Notes under the pieces: model-generated
What the model saw: only the letters and a program-made list of their open reading frames with translations
Database searches by the model: none
Told to the model about the DNA's origin: nothing
Position numbers and translations under genes: made by a program
In this document: positions 51,246 through 64,000 of the stretch, piece by piece
How positions within the stretch are numbered: the stretch's first letter is position 1
Layout of the letters: every line of letters starts with the position of its first letter
Source: Gloeopeniophorella convolvens
Taxonomy: Eukaryota; Basidiomycota; Agaricomycetes; Russulales
Direction of reading: 5' to 3'
DNA length: 64,000 bases
Assembly: GCA_022496205.1 (NCBI GenBank)
Contig: WTXD01000031.1
Location: forward strand, 273,601-337,600

Positions 51246-54200
51246 TCAGCGCCCCCACGAGCTTGCAGTGCCCCGCCCGCGCCCACGCACCGCAGCGCCT
51301 GCCCACCCACGGTCACGATCTCGATCCGCTGACGGCCCGCGCGGCACGCCCGCAAACTGCGCTGCAGGGAACCGCGCTGAGCCGGGCTGGCCCATACCTG
51401 CACGAAGTGCACGGGGTCCACTCGGCAGCGGTCGCACGGCAGCAGGTACGGATGGGGGCACATACGACGATCCTGGGCGATATGTCGATGATGGCGGTAG
51501 ACGGTGAGGGAGCGCACCCGTGCTCGAGGGACCGGTTGCCGCGCCGGTAGGTAAGAAGGAGCGCGGTTGTGTGGGCAGAAGGGAGCGTGGTGATTCGCCG
51601 TCTTCACTATCTGCTGGAGAGGGTGACGGCGTCCGGCTTGAGCGTGGGGATGGACTTGGGCGAAGGTCTGCGCTGCGGGAGTGTGATGTACCATTGATCG
51701 CGGCCTTCGCGTCGTCTGCATCAACTTCCACATACTCCTGCATTGCCTGGGCTTTATCAGGGATGCCGGCTCGAGCAGGCTCCGTGGTTGCTGCCACTGG
51801 GGATTGAGGAGACGAGCCGTCAGGCCTTGCTGCCTCGCTGGGCTCGGCTTCGTCGACCATGGGCTCAGGGGAAGCGGGTGAGTCCACGATCTCATCAGTC
51901 GCAGGTACAGCTCCGAGATTTTCGGGTGCAGAAGCTTCTAACCCAAGGGACTCGCCAACACCCTCGTTGCCTTCAGCCTCAGGGACTGCATCAAATAACG
52001 AGTCAGCAGAAGGCGCGGCGGCCTCCAACTGCTCGCTTCCATGAAGCAGCTCTGGGGACTGCGCCACGGCACGCGCCAGCTCTTCTTCGCGCTGTTTCTT
52101 CTTCCGCATCGCGAAGTCCTTCAAAGACATCTTGACCTTTGGGACCGGTGGCAGCACGGGGGGTAGAGAAGCAGGGAGTAGAGGTGAGTCCGACGGCGGT
52201 GGCTCTGCTGCTGGCAGAGGCTCTGCAGGTGACGACGCCTCTTGCGGCGGCGATACGGGACGTGGAGACTCCACCAGTGGATGTGGAGGAGACTGCACGC
52301 GTCGGAGAGGCTCCGAGGTAGCGAGGGATTGCGGCGAGGGCGAGCGCACATCACACGAAGGCGATCGAGGTGTCAGGTCCGAGTCATGTGCGTCCTTGTC
52401 AACGACCATCGGCATGGGACCACGAAGAAGATTCGAATCAGGAGAAGAGGTCGAGGTCATCGATAAGAAAGGAGGGATCAAAGTTGATAACTTAGGCGAA
52501 AGGGGAGACGAGTTGGAAGAATACGAAGCCGTCGGCGATAGTAACGATAAATTAGCGAATGGTGTAGAGGGTGAAGGGGAAGCGTGAACATCGGGGACTT
52601 GAGTATTGGGGAGGGTTGGGAGTGAAGAGGAAGAGAGCTTGCCCGTGAAGACCCGCGGAGAAGGTGGGTGTGGGATCGAAGAAATGGTCGTAGGGTCGAG
52701 ATCGGCGGGCATCGGGGGTGGCGGCATCTCTTTTGTATCTGTTTTTGGAACGAGTTAGACAACAAGCGCGTTAAAGCTGCCCATGGTGCGCACTCAAGGT
52801 GACCGTGTCCACCTCCATTTGACCTTCATCCATCACGCTACCCAGGCTGATGTTGCTGCCACTTGGAGATGGGGACGGCGAGGCCGCGTGCTGACCCTCG
52901 GTGCTGCGGTGGATCCAACGTTTGCGCATCTTGGGCGGCATTTGGTCTTCATCCTCGGACCCCGGCTGGGGATCCGAGTCGGATGGTGAGGGTGACCGGT
53001 ATGGCGGGGCGTCTAGTGTCACCCTTCTGCGATGCGCGTGTGCCGGGGACGCACGATCTGATATGATCTGTGAGTCAGGAATATCTCGCATATGAGCGTG
53101 CCCGAACACGTACCTTGACCACGCCCCTTCTCTTTCTGACCCTTTTTAGGTGACGGGGATGCGGTGGCGGAAATAACTCTGAGCTCTGGGACCCCATTGT
53201 CAATATGGTCTGGCGCCAGATGATGATACCCGTTTGTCGAGACCACAGGAGATTCCACAGTATTGCGGCGGTCGCTGAGCACCGTCGAAGGACTGGGGAT
53301 CATCTCAACCCCGTTCATACCGCCGTTGAGAGGCGACTTCTCACGCGTGCGGAAGCCCCGCTGGACGCCGACAAGGGGTCCCAGATTGACGGTAGGCGGT
53401 AAGTGCTCTGCTCCGCTTGGTTCGCTCGCTTGTGGCGAGGACGCAGCTGCTGGAGCGGGAAGGCGCCCATCGACAAACTCGGCCATGAGCGTGAGCGCGC
53501 AGTCCTTGGCCTTGGAGCCACACGCGCAGGTCGTGAAGGTGGAGCTGAGGGCATGTAGCATAGACGCCATTTGATTGCGGATGTGATCAACGTGATGTGC
53601 TCTGTGTACGGAGGTGGTCAAGCGTGGGTGAGAGGAGGGCGAGTGGCACGGCGTACTCGAATAAATGCGGCGTCTCGATCAGCGCAGGGAGATGGTGCAC
53701 AGCATTCCCGTCGTCCCATTCCCAGCCAAGAACGACCTCCTCGTTCGCCTTGATATCGCGGAGGGCGAAGACGCCAAAGGTAAGCATTTCACGATCGCGG
53801 TCGCATTGAGGCGGGTCGTTGCGTTCGCTGTTCTCCTTGGCGCGCGGGCACACCATAGGTCGCAAGACGGCATTGGGACGACAACCGCTGCGGACAAAGC
53901 GAGCCTGGTTGCCAGTGATGCGGGCGTCTAGCGCAACGTCGAGGGGTGGGCCGAACAGGTGCACGAAGGGCTTTGGCATGCCATGGTGTGCATACGCATT
54001 CAAAGGGTCAGAAAGGTAGGCGGAGGAAGGGATGATGGTAGATGTGTAGGGAGTGATGAACTTGGAGGATGATACGGGGTGCGTGGTGTGGACAGAATAG
54101 GACGGGGGGCGGACAGAGGGGTTCGTATTGGAGGAAAGGATAGGGTGGGAGAAGGAAGAGTGTGGGAGGGGGCGAATGGACGTCTGGGATGGGGAAGGAG

Positions 54201-54882
54201 AGGCGGAGAGGACGACAGGGGAGGTGTTGAAAGGACTAGAAGAGGGGTAAGGGTGCGATAGGGCAGAGACGCCGCGCCAGTGTTTGGCCTGGCGGCGAAG
54301 ATTGTCTCTGGTATCCTGATGGGGTACGACGTCCTTTGCGATGGGGATATAGCTATGGGTCCACGGCTCCTCCACGTTGACATGTTCGTCCTCTGCTGCG
54401 CCGGTGAGATGGACGTTGACAGAAGCGCGGCGTTTTCGCCTCGAGTTGCCACCCTCGATAGCGAGCGCACTCTGGCGGCGATGCTTGCGGTCGACTCCAG
54501 GGCTGGCCTGTCGCCTGCGTTTCTCATTGTCGGCACGAATGGCGTCCTGCTTCCTCTGCGTCTGAAGCCTGACCGCGCGGTCGCGGTCGACAGGCCTGGG
54601 GGCGCATACCCAACACTTCCACTCCTCTGGAACACCGCCTGCGACAATTCCGAAGCAGGCGGCATGGCACCAGCGAGAGCAGTCGTCGCACGCTATGGAA
54701 AAGCCGTCATCGAAGGTGTATCCGCAAATGCAGTTGATGGAGTCGGAGGTCGTGGATGCGGGGGGTGGTTCGTCGTCTTGGGGGGCGGCACGCTTGGAGG
54801 GGACGGTCATGGTGGAATACGAGGCTGCGGCGTCGGCGAGGTTGAGCAGACCGAGTGCGGCCTCCGTTGCATCGTTTTTCAT
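51246..54882 (-). CDS. set3: SET3-like PHD-finger and SET-domain protein
   Basis: Chromatin protein of the SET3/MLL5 class, scaffold of a histone deacetylase complex in yeast. Start ATG at 54880-54882 (MKNDATEAALGLLNLADAAA). A PHD finger lies at residues about 50-95: CICGYTFDDGFSIACDDCSRWCHAACFG, then WKCWVC. A low-complexity Ser/Pro linker follows, then a SET-related region: ITGNQARFVRSGCRPNAVLRP and LTFGVFALRDIKANEEVVLGWEW. The catalytic NHSCxPN consensus is here RSGCRPN, so methyltransferase activity is doubtful, as expected for SET3 proteins. Further exons (53621-53115, then from about 53080) are joined to a long Pro/Ser-rich C-terminal exon (MPPPPMPADLDPT) by an intron with donor A/GTGCGC near 52794. 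The protein ends in an RGG/RGR tail (VRGRGRGTASSWGR). I treat all as one gene; splitting at 52771 is the alternative. Confidence 0.8.
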
Positions 54883-55230
54883 GAGTTGAGGGAGAAGAGA
54901 GCCCCTGCCGCGGGGGGAGGTCGTCGTGGTCGTCGAGCAAGATTTGTTAATTGTGCACTCGCGAGTCGCTCGACCAGACGAGCGACCGCTCACAAAACAC
55001 GTAAACACGCACAAACACTAGACTCCCGGCTTCTTCCGGGTGTCCGCACGAGCTTATTTCGCCGCCGCGCCCAGCCCCCGCATCTGGCAACGCTTATCTG
55101 CCTCTTACATCAATCACAAAGCAAGCCTCTCCCCCTGTTGCAGACGCGCAAAGCGAATTTCGATGATATTGAGGCAGCATACAACAAGGGCCGAAACTAT
55201 TTCTTTTCGTACCACGACCGGCGTTCTTCA
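54883..55230. other. SET3-like promoter and GH115 3' flank
   Basis: 348 bp; no gene seen. Confidence 0.5.
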
Positions 55231-58200
55231 TCAGTGAACGATGATGCTCTCGGGAGGCCCAAGGTAGCTCTGTTGCACGCCACCCGTGTCTAGACGCAAA
55301 AAGTCAGCTCCCAGCCTCCCAGGCAAACCACGCCCTGTGACACACCGATGACAATCTTCTGCACGATCACCGCAGGCTCGATCATCCAGAGCTGCAACCC
55401 AAACAATGTGCATAAGCCCTGAGGTCACGCAGAGCGCAAACCTACCCACCGTGAGCGTATGCTTGCCTGGCGGCGCTGAGAACGTCCCGTTAATCGACAC
55501 AATACTGTTTGCCACCCATCCATCGTCGGTATCCCACTGCGGGGGCTCGTTCCCAGGCGTTGCCAACGGGATAAAGTATGTCGTTTGCGGCGTCTGCGAG
55601 TCAACTTGCACGCCAAGAGCGACCGGCCGGTCGTCACCCATCGCGTTCAACGTCGGCGACACCAGCACCGTCACGTTCACGTTGCCCGATTGATCTGTAT
55701 TAAAGTTGAAAAAGTCGTATTGCCTGTGGAGATGTGTAGTCAGCGAAGCTTACATGAACAATAAACACGAAATTACAGGTTCGGCCCGCTGCCTGCGGTA
55801 TAGTTGGCCTCGTTGTTGCCCAAGCGCGGCCACGGCGTGACTCCCGACAGAGTACGGCCGTAATTTGGGATTTCCATCCATGCCACCTCACCAACGGTCG
55901 TGTTCCGCGTCGCATGGGCGGCTTCGATAGAAATGCCGCCATCTCCTTCCACGAAGCCTATAATAAAGTCGTAATTAGCAACCGCTTCTCCTTATCTGGC
56001 ACATATATACCCTTGAAATCTGAAGGCACGGCGGTATGGTTGGCAACAACATACACCGGTAGAGAGAAAGGGGGCGTGTCCTTTGCTGTCGAGGCAAGAA
56101 GAACCTGCCCAGTCTCGGCGCCGCTGACCGTGGACCAGTCGACGGAGATGAACAAGCGTTGCTCAGGATTCGCCTGAGTCAGAGATCCATCCGTTACCGA
56201 CAGCTTGATCCACGACGCGTTGCTCGTAGCCGTGAACGTGAACGGGACCGATCCACCCATGCCAATGTCGACGAACCGGTTGCCAAACGGCACGAACGGA
56301 TCAATGTTCAGCGTCGGTGGCCCACAGTTGTAACCGGCCGTGCACTGGTACTGGTTGTCTCCCGGCCTGGCAGCAGGAGCGCGTGAGAATACAGGGAAAT
56401 GACTGCGATGTGGTCGCTCTAACTCACCACGCAGCGAGGGTACCTTCTGGCACGATCCGCATTGGGTTGTTGATGTTCGGCTTGCGCGTCGAGACTCGAG
56501 AGACAGGGGGCATCCTGAGCACGTGGCTCAGTGATTGCACCCGAGAGCGCCACCAGAAGCAGAAGCATGCTCACATGTTTTGTGTAGGCTCTTGCCAGTA
56601 GTAATAGGTGACGTGAGTCTGATCCATCATGCTAGATGGAACCTTAGCCACCGAAGGAGCAAGCGGGGACCCGAACAACGTACTGGTCCCATTTTCCTGT
56701 GTTGCAGGGGCGCATTCGTGGGTCATCGTTGTTCGTTCGAATGCATGGGCTTGCTCACCATCAAGTAAGGTGTGATACTGCGCCTCCAGATCGTAGTCCT
56801 GCTCGAAAAGCTGTTCCACTTGGTCCGCGTAATCGTTGGCGCTGATTCTAGCTTGGAACGTGCGGGCGCTATTGATACCGGCAGAAATCCACATATTCGT
56901 CAGGGTGTAGCCCGCCTGAACAGGGTGATAGACAAGCTGGAAGAACGCGGACTTCTTTGCCGCTGATAGCTTATCATAGATGCGCGCTGCTGAATCGTTA
57001 GTGTTGCTCCACGCAGAGAGAACGGTCTCTGCCCTGTGGACTAGTCGGCGAGGTATGTGTGAAAGGTCGGGAGTAACGCTCACTCGCGGTAGCTTATGAC
57101 GCTGTACGTCGTCGAGTTGATCAGCTCTGGCTTTCGCCTCGCCAGGAACTTCGTCACGTTCGAGATCACGCCTTCGACGACCTCGGCGTCTGCGGCGCTC
57201 AAGTCAAACTCCCTCTGCGCCCATTCATTGACGAACGAGTCGAAGTTTGTCAACGACCACCGAGACGCGTTCCATCCGTAGGTGAGGAAAAATTCGGTTG
57301 ACAACTCCAGAGGCTTCAAGTCGCCAACGTTCAGGATCCAGACGCGCGTAGCCTCACGGTCCACAGCCAAGGACATTTGCTCGAAGATCTGTGAGCAGTA
57401 TCAGTTACGGGAGCCAAGGACGATTGGGGTAAATGCCTTTGAAATTTGTGAACTCTGCACAGATGGTCAGTCATGGCCTTCACAGTATCGACGTGAAACA
57501 AACCTGAATCCACTTGTAGTCTCGTGGGCTCCCAACCTTTGTACCCGGCGTCACCAAAATCCGGTGCTTACTGTCCATGCAAACAACTTACATAGTCGAC
57601 CTAATACCGATCAGAATGTGCATACATGGAGAGAGGATGATACTGACATGATAATAGACACCAGCCCCTCCTGTCCTGTTGCGCTCCGATGCAATGGGCA
57701 GCCGTCGAATATTACCCCAACTATACGGGCGTCAGTATGTCCATGCATCATACGCCTCACAACGCACTTATCATCAGTCCAGAGAAGAGTGATGTCATCC
57801 GGCACACGCATGCCGTCATCGTAATACCCTTCGACCTCTTTGTCTGACGGGTGTGGTCAGTGCAGGAACCTAACGGTATCATCCGGACTGTTACCTACAG
57901 AGACACCAGACTTGGGGAATAGTAGATGGGTCGGTCCCATTGAACTCGTTGGTAAGAATCTGCCGCTGGTCGGATATGATCTTTTCCAACAGCGCAATGT
58001 TCGTTGACTGGCCCGGGACTAAACGGCCGTTCAGAGGAACATATATGCTCCGAGGATAAGCGACGCACGATCTCCGTCGCCCCGCATGCCCACCGTGTAG
58101 AGCGACTCGTATTCCTTGGACCGGTTGACACCTTGTACCCAGAAGTTGTAAATGAATTGGGCATTTGACGAATAATCCCACGGCCCGACGCCGAATAAGC

Positions 58201-59378
58201 TCCACTCCACAGGGATGCTACGCATCATCGGTTCTTCATGGCTTGTGCCCATCACAATCCCGTAGTAGTCGGCCCAGAATTGATTAGTAGAATCATCTAC
58301 ACCGAACGCGCTGTACGATGCGATTCACTTAGGCAGTGAATAGACAAAATTTCGGGGTATTACCTGCTCCACTGTGCTGTACAGGGTAGGTGGTACGTCA
58401 GATCTCTCAAAAGTAGTTCGGGGTCGCGCGCACCTGGCCACAGATGGTTCGCCTTCATGCGGAGTAGCAACTCGAACCTTACGTGAAGGATATCTATCTT
58501 AGGCGCGTAACGTCAAATCAAGTGGGCGACACGTACAACTTGGTGTAGAAGAGGTGGTTGAAAGGAGAGCCTGTCAACGCCGCTCCAGTACCGTTGGTGA
58601 ACTTCTCCATAGCCCAGTTCTGCAGAGCGGGCTGCTCATCATTGAGGAAAATACCACGGTATTTGACCGTAGGGCTACCGTGGGAGCAGCCAGACGCTGA
58701 AATAAACAGATCCGAGTGCGTTGTTGCGGGCACATCTGCCCACCTGGCCGCTGATCAGTATCCTGTAGACGCCCGATGTCACCGAAGTGGATAGCCACGA
58801 GCTTACCAATACCAGGGTGATACACCTCAAGGCCCAATACGTGTCAGAAATCAAGGCGAACGAACCGAGTGTATGCACTCACCAAACTGCTCAGAAAGGT
58901 CATACATCCCGAAGATTGTCCCTCGCTTGTCGGCACCTATAATGACATAGGCCTTGCTGACCCCTGGAAGTGGGTTGGTTACGACTTGGCTAGTCCATGA
59001 TTCCCAGCTCCCCGAGATGGATGAGACGTCGAGCTTTGTATTGTTGACAATTGTGTCGATCAACGAAGACTTCCCAAGCGTTCCGACGAGGATGGGCAAT
59101 GAGGCAGACTTGAGATTTGCCGAAGTAGCGGTCGCGTTCGACAAGGACGGCTGAACACCAGTGACGCGCTTGATGTCAGCGACAAAGTCAGAAGCAGCAC
59201 GCTGAACGCCTGGCCACTCATCCGCGGAGACGAAGACGGGAGTAGCGTGTCCGTTGCTGACGACTGAGAACCCAGAAGAGGATTGTTGGAACGAAACGCA
59301 TGTGTCTTGACCGATGGCGCCGACGCTGACACTGGCGGCCAAGGCCACCAAGGTGGTTTGCCGTAAGTTGAGGCGCAT
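55231..59378 (-). CDS. Secreted GH115 xylan alpha-1,2-glucuronidase
   Basis: Removes (4-O-methyl)glucuronic acid side chains from glucuronoxylan, including internal residues. Start ATG at 59376-59378 (MRLNLRQTTLVALAASVSVGAIG, signal peptide); an in-frame ATG 11 codons upstream is possible. Family features in order: DEWPGVQRAASDFVADIKRVTG, LPILVGTLGKSSLID, KAYVIIGADKRGTIFGMYDLSEQFG, YRGIFLNDEQPALQNWAMEKF, LRMKANHLWPA, NQFWADYYGIVMGTSHEEPMMR, YTVGMRGDGD, NQRQILTNEF-type segments and a C-terminal RLDTGGVQQSYLGPPES. Many short introns; total about 970 residues, normal for GH115. The xylanase gene lies upstream on the same strand. Export and plant-cell-wall action are inferred from the family. Confidence 0.92.
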
Positions 59379-59405
59379 TGTGATGCGCTCGTTGAGGAGA
59401 CTGGT

Positions 59406-59430
59406 GGTCACTTTGCATAAATACCTCGAC
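59406..59430 (-). promoter_or_regulatory. TATA-like element of GH115
   Basis: On the minus strand the sequence reads GAGGTATTTATGCAAAG, 32-50 bp upstream of the start at 59378. Confidence 0.45.
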
Positions 59431-61070
59431 GCTTCGTGAGGCGTGCGATTGCTGTGGGGTCACGAGAGCGCGATGGAGAGTGGTGCGGTCCGGCAACGTT
59501 GACACAAACGGGAGAACCTCGGTCATGCGCACAGTGACCTTACCCCCGGAATCACCTACAGTAGCGCGTGGGCCTGTTATATTGGCGGAATTTACGGAAC
59601 TTTTAAGCCTTCGGAGAGGGAGGGATCCAGCCTGTCCTACAGGAATAGTACACATGATGGAGCGAGGAAGCAGTCCGGCCGTCCCCAAGAACCAGGCTTG
59701 GCGACTGAGGGGTCCTATATTGAGTGGACGGGTTTACGAGGGATATGCGCTGTCACTTGCCACGTCCAAGGGTACTCAGAAATATGAGATTGGCGATTAT
59801 GCGGACGAGTACGCGCGGCGGTCATCGCGGTCGACCACCTGTGGTCGATATCGGTCAAACCTGGTCAAGCTGGCTCGAAGCAACATGATGCGGAGCCGGC
59901 ACACCACGACCACAGATGCGGCCGGGCCGTAGTACTCCGTGCCGCGGGTTGGAGAGTCGAGCCCCTCGCGTCCGAGTCTCGACCGCGGATCCACTTCATC
60001 ATTGGTGCGTTTCATATCATCTTGTGCTTCTTCGCGACTGAGCACATTGTATTGTCGACCTTCGCAGGCCGATGCAGTCTTGACTGTAGCCCTCGTCTGC
60101 CCTCGTGCGCTTCATAACGAGGCGGCCCTCCGTCGGACATGGGAGCAGAGATGGAGTGCGACGTCAGGTGGTCTGTACCTAGGACTGGAGGAACGTTATA
60201 GTATTCGACCATCCGACGCAGTTCCTTCTAACCCCATCCGTACTTCTTTTCGCGCGCATACACCACTGCTGACTCTGTCGCGAATGAAGGGTCTTGCGAG
60301 TACCATGCCCACCTCGCTTGAGCAACCGCGCGTCCCCATGACCAGCTCTTCCTCTATGCCAGTCTGAGACTTGAATTGTGCGAGTCCGGGGCATACCGAT
60401 AAGACTGGTCAGCGAGCTGTAGGGCGAGAACCCGACTAGCGCTTCAAAGACCTGACTGACCGGGCGTTGGGAATTGTAGGTGCTCCTGCGTGCTTGTCCC
60501 ATTATATTCTGCTACTAGTTCTTATCGCCCGGGTACCCTTGTTTCAATTCACTCTGTGGGTTGTTGAGCCTCCTTGCGGCACTGCATGACCTTTTCCATG
60601 GCTTGATCATTGTGAAGCGCAGACCCAAGCGTCAGCTTCACGACTGACATGACGCTTATGCACCGTGAAGTTGTCATCCAAGCACGGGGAAGTATGCTGC
60701 GCTGACTTTTCATGCCATATGTAACGTCTCCCGCTCTGGAATGTGTACGATCTCTCACCTGTCCACTCAGGAGACACTTCGCCAACTTCGCAAGGCTGTC
60801 CTCCCGCACGGACGTTCAACGTTCAACGTCCGCTCCTCAAGAGCGGCTGCGTTGTGAACGCCTCAAGGCACTCCCAACCTTTGACAATGCTTTATCTCAT
60901 TGCATGGTGCGAAGTGCGCCCCATGCAGTATAGTGTCACGCTCACACGCTAGGTTATCCTTCGTCCACAACTCGGAACCGATTTCAATTGAGATATAAAC
61001 TCCACAGCTACAGGCACGTTTTAGGCTCTGATGCAAGTACACAGAGCTCAAGAAGGGACACGGAGCAACT
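59431..61070. other. Long spacer between GH115 and GH10
   Basis: 1.6 kb without a recognised gene. It holds the GH115 promoter and the GH10 3' flank. Open frames on both strands lack family resemblance and splice support. Confidence 0.45.
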
Positions 61071-62775
<1,705 letters not shown>

Positions 62776-62836
62776 TCTTCGCGTGTTGTACCACGGCGTA
62801 AGCGGCGCTGGCTTTGGGTCGACCAGGTCGCAGCCA

Positions 62837-62843
62837 CTTTATA
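62837..62843 (-). promoter_or_regulatory. TATA box of GH10 xylanase
   Basis: TATAAAG on the minus strand, 62 bp upstream of the start codon. Confidence 0.65.
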
Positions 62844-64000
62844 GCTTCACGTCGGGAGTTAATCGGTGCCATTCAGGCCATCGTTACGAAAGCTGAGGAG
62901 CTCGTTAGTCCGGACAGCAAGGAAATTCAGAGAGACTGCAGAGAAACTTGCCTCCGAAAGAGGTATGCCACGGAGACTAATGCCGAGTCATATATCCGAC
63001 ACGTACTTCTAGTTCTTCGAAGCGTGTAAGCCACGTAGGAACTATATCTTTGGGGAAGGGTCTGGGGAGTCCGGCTGCCGCTCGCGTTCATGACGACTGA
63101 AGATCTCCATGTTTGACGGCTCCGAAAAGTATAAAGATATCATTCGAAGCGTCATATGATGCGTCGCATGGACACTTTATTTTTTTAGAACGAATCTTTA
63201 GACCGGTAAGTATTTAAAGATCGCCTAGATTAGATTGACCGCACCTATGAAAGTGGCGAACGTGTTGGCGCGGATCGTGTCGACATCAAAGCGTATGACC
63301 TGATCCAACGACTGATCATGGCTTTGGGTTACAGACGGGTTCGTTGAACCCGTTGGTCATGATGTTGCGAGGGAATCCGAAACTGCCCGTCCGAGAGCGT
63401 GTGACTGGGTTGGAGCACATCATAGACGGCGCAGACGTGATGCACCCGCGCCCGCGACGTTGAGCTACGCCGTATTCTCGGACGACTATCACGGTGAACA
63501 CACCGAATTTCTGCCAAGCGACACCGATTGGAGGGCACGCACTATACCCGCCATGCCGACGCATGAAACCTCTAAAACCCGAGTGGTGCCATTTCGGAGG
63601 CGCCTATGACGGTAAGCAGGTGCGCAAGCCGGGCAACTGGACCCCACCCAGGATACATGCCGACACCAGGACTGCGATTGCGCTATAGCAATATGCCCGA
63701 TGCAGGGGTGGTGTATTCGCATGGAGGGACCAGGAAGGCAGGGCCTCATAGAGCGAGGACGGCTGCCCAAACTCTGTGCAACAGGGTGTGGGGCGCGCTG
63801 TGATCAGCATCATTAGTGGCAGTGGGGTCGGTGAGGCTCTGATTGAGTACGAGTTGAGCACGGTTCTCAGTGAAGTTATTCGGACACGCACGGGTATCGC
63901 GTTGTGTAGGCTCGAGCAGACTCCCGGGGCGCCGTCAACCCCAATGCTTGCCAATACTCTTGGGACAGTTTGGGACCCACTGGTGGTCGAGGTCGAAGGA
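62844..64000. other. Right edge, no gene recognised
   Basis: About 1.15 kb upstream of the xylanase. The 63120-63240 stretch is AT-rich with TTTATTTTTTTAGAACG. No open frame here has support; a gene continuing beyond the window cannot be excluded. Confidence 0.45.

Overview
This 64 kb window is nuclear DNA of a basidiomycete, most likely a wood-decaying Agaricomycete. Genes are dense and split by many 48-66 bp introns. The family content fits that group: a DUF6534 membrane protein, expanded MYND-finger proteins, an F-box protein, a DUF6589 protein, and secreted xylan-degrading enzymes (GH115, and GH10 with an N-terminal CBM1). There is no rRNA, tRNA, CRISPR array or bacterial-type operon that I could recognise. 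Exon coordinates come from reading frames and splice signals only.

Layout. 0.7-7.6 kb: tandem minus-strand cluster of a low-complexity coiled-coil family (three genes and two probable relics) sharing a conserved C-terminal motif, YTVRTVxSYKER; a fourth member lies at 43.6 kb. 8.0-9.8 kb: F-box protein. 11.47-18.29 kb: an apparently complete mobile element with a 9-bp target-site duplication, inverted termini that each carry a hairpin, and two convergent genes: a RecQ-like helicase and a DUF6589 protein. 19.5-31.5 kb: ordinary cellular genes (DUF6534 membrane protein, METTL16-type RNA methyltransferase, hot-dog thioesterase, an unidentified multi-exon gene, mitochondrial Mn-superoxide dismutase, secreted histidine phosphatase, complex III hinge protein). 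31.8-43.2 kb: four tandem genes for about 750-aa helical-repeat proteins with a C-terminal MYND zinc finger, plus an orphan MYND tail. 46-55 kb: a small coiled-coil protein, exportin CSE1 and a SET3-like PHD/SET protein. 55.2-62.8 kb: GH115 alpha-glucuronidase and GH10 xylanase, which act together on glucuronoxylan.

The main discovery candidate is the 11471-18287 element. Both ends share the same order: a terminal TAGTCTCG block, a hairpin, then a 39-nt block 33/39 identical between ends. The two genes run tail to tail, 33 bp apart. I infer a DNA transposon in which the DUF6589 protein is the candidate transposase and the RecQ-like protein an accessory helicase; I know of no named superfamily with this gene pair. 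The helicase reading frame appears broken by one base near a C6 tract.

The second point of interest is the MYND array. The same first intron has donor GT, GC, GC and GA in the four paralogues. In the GA copy the intron is 57 nt with no stop codon, which looks like an intron caught turning into exon.
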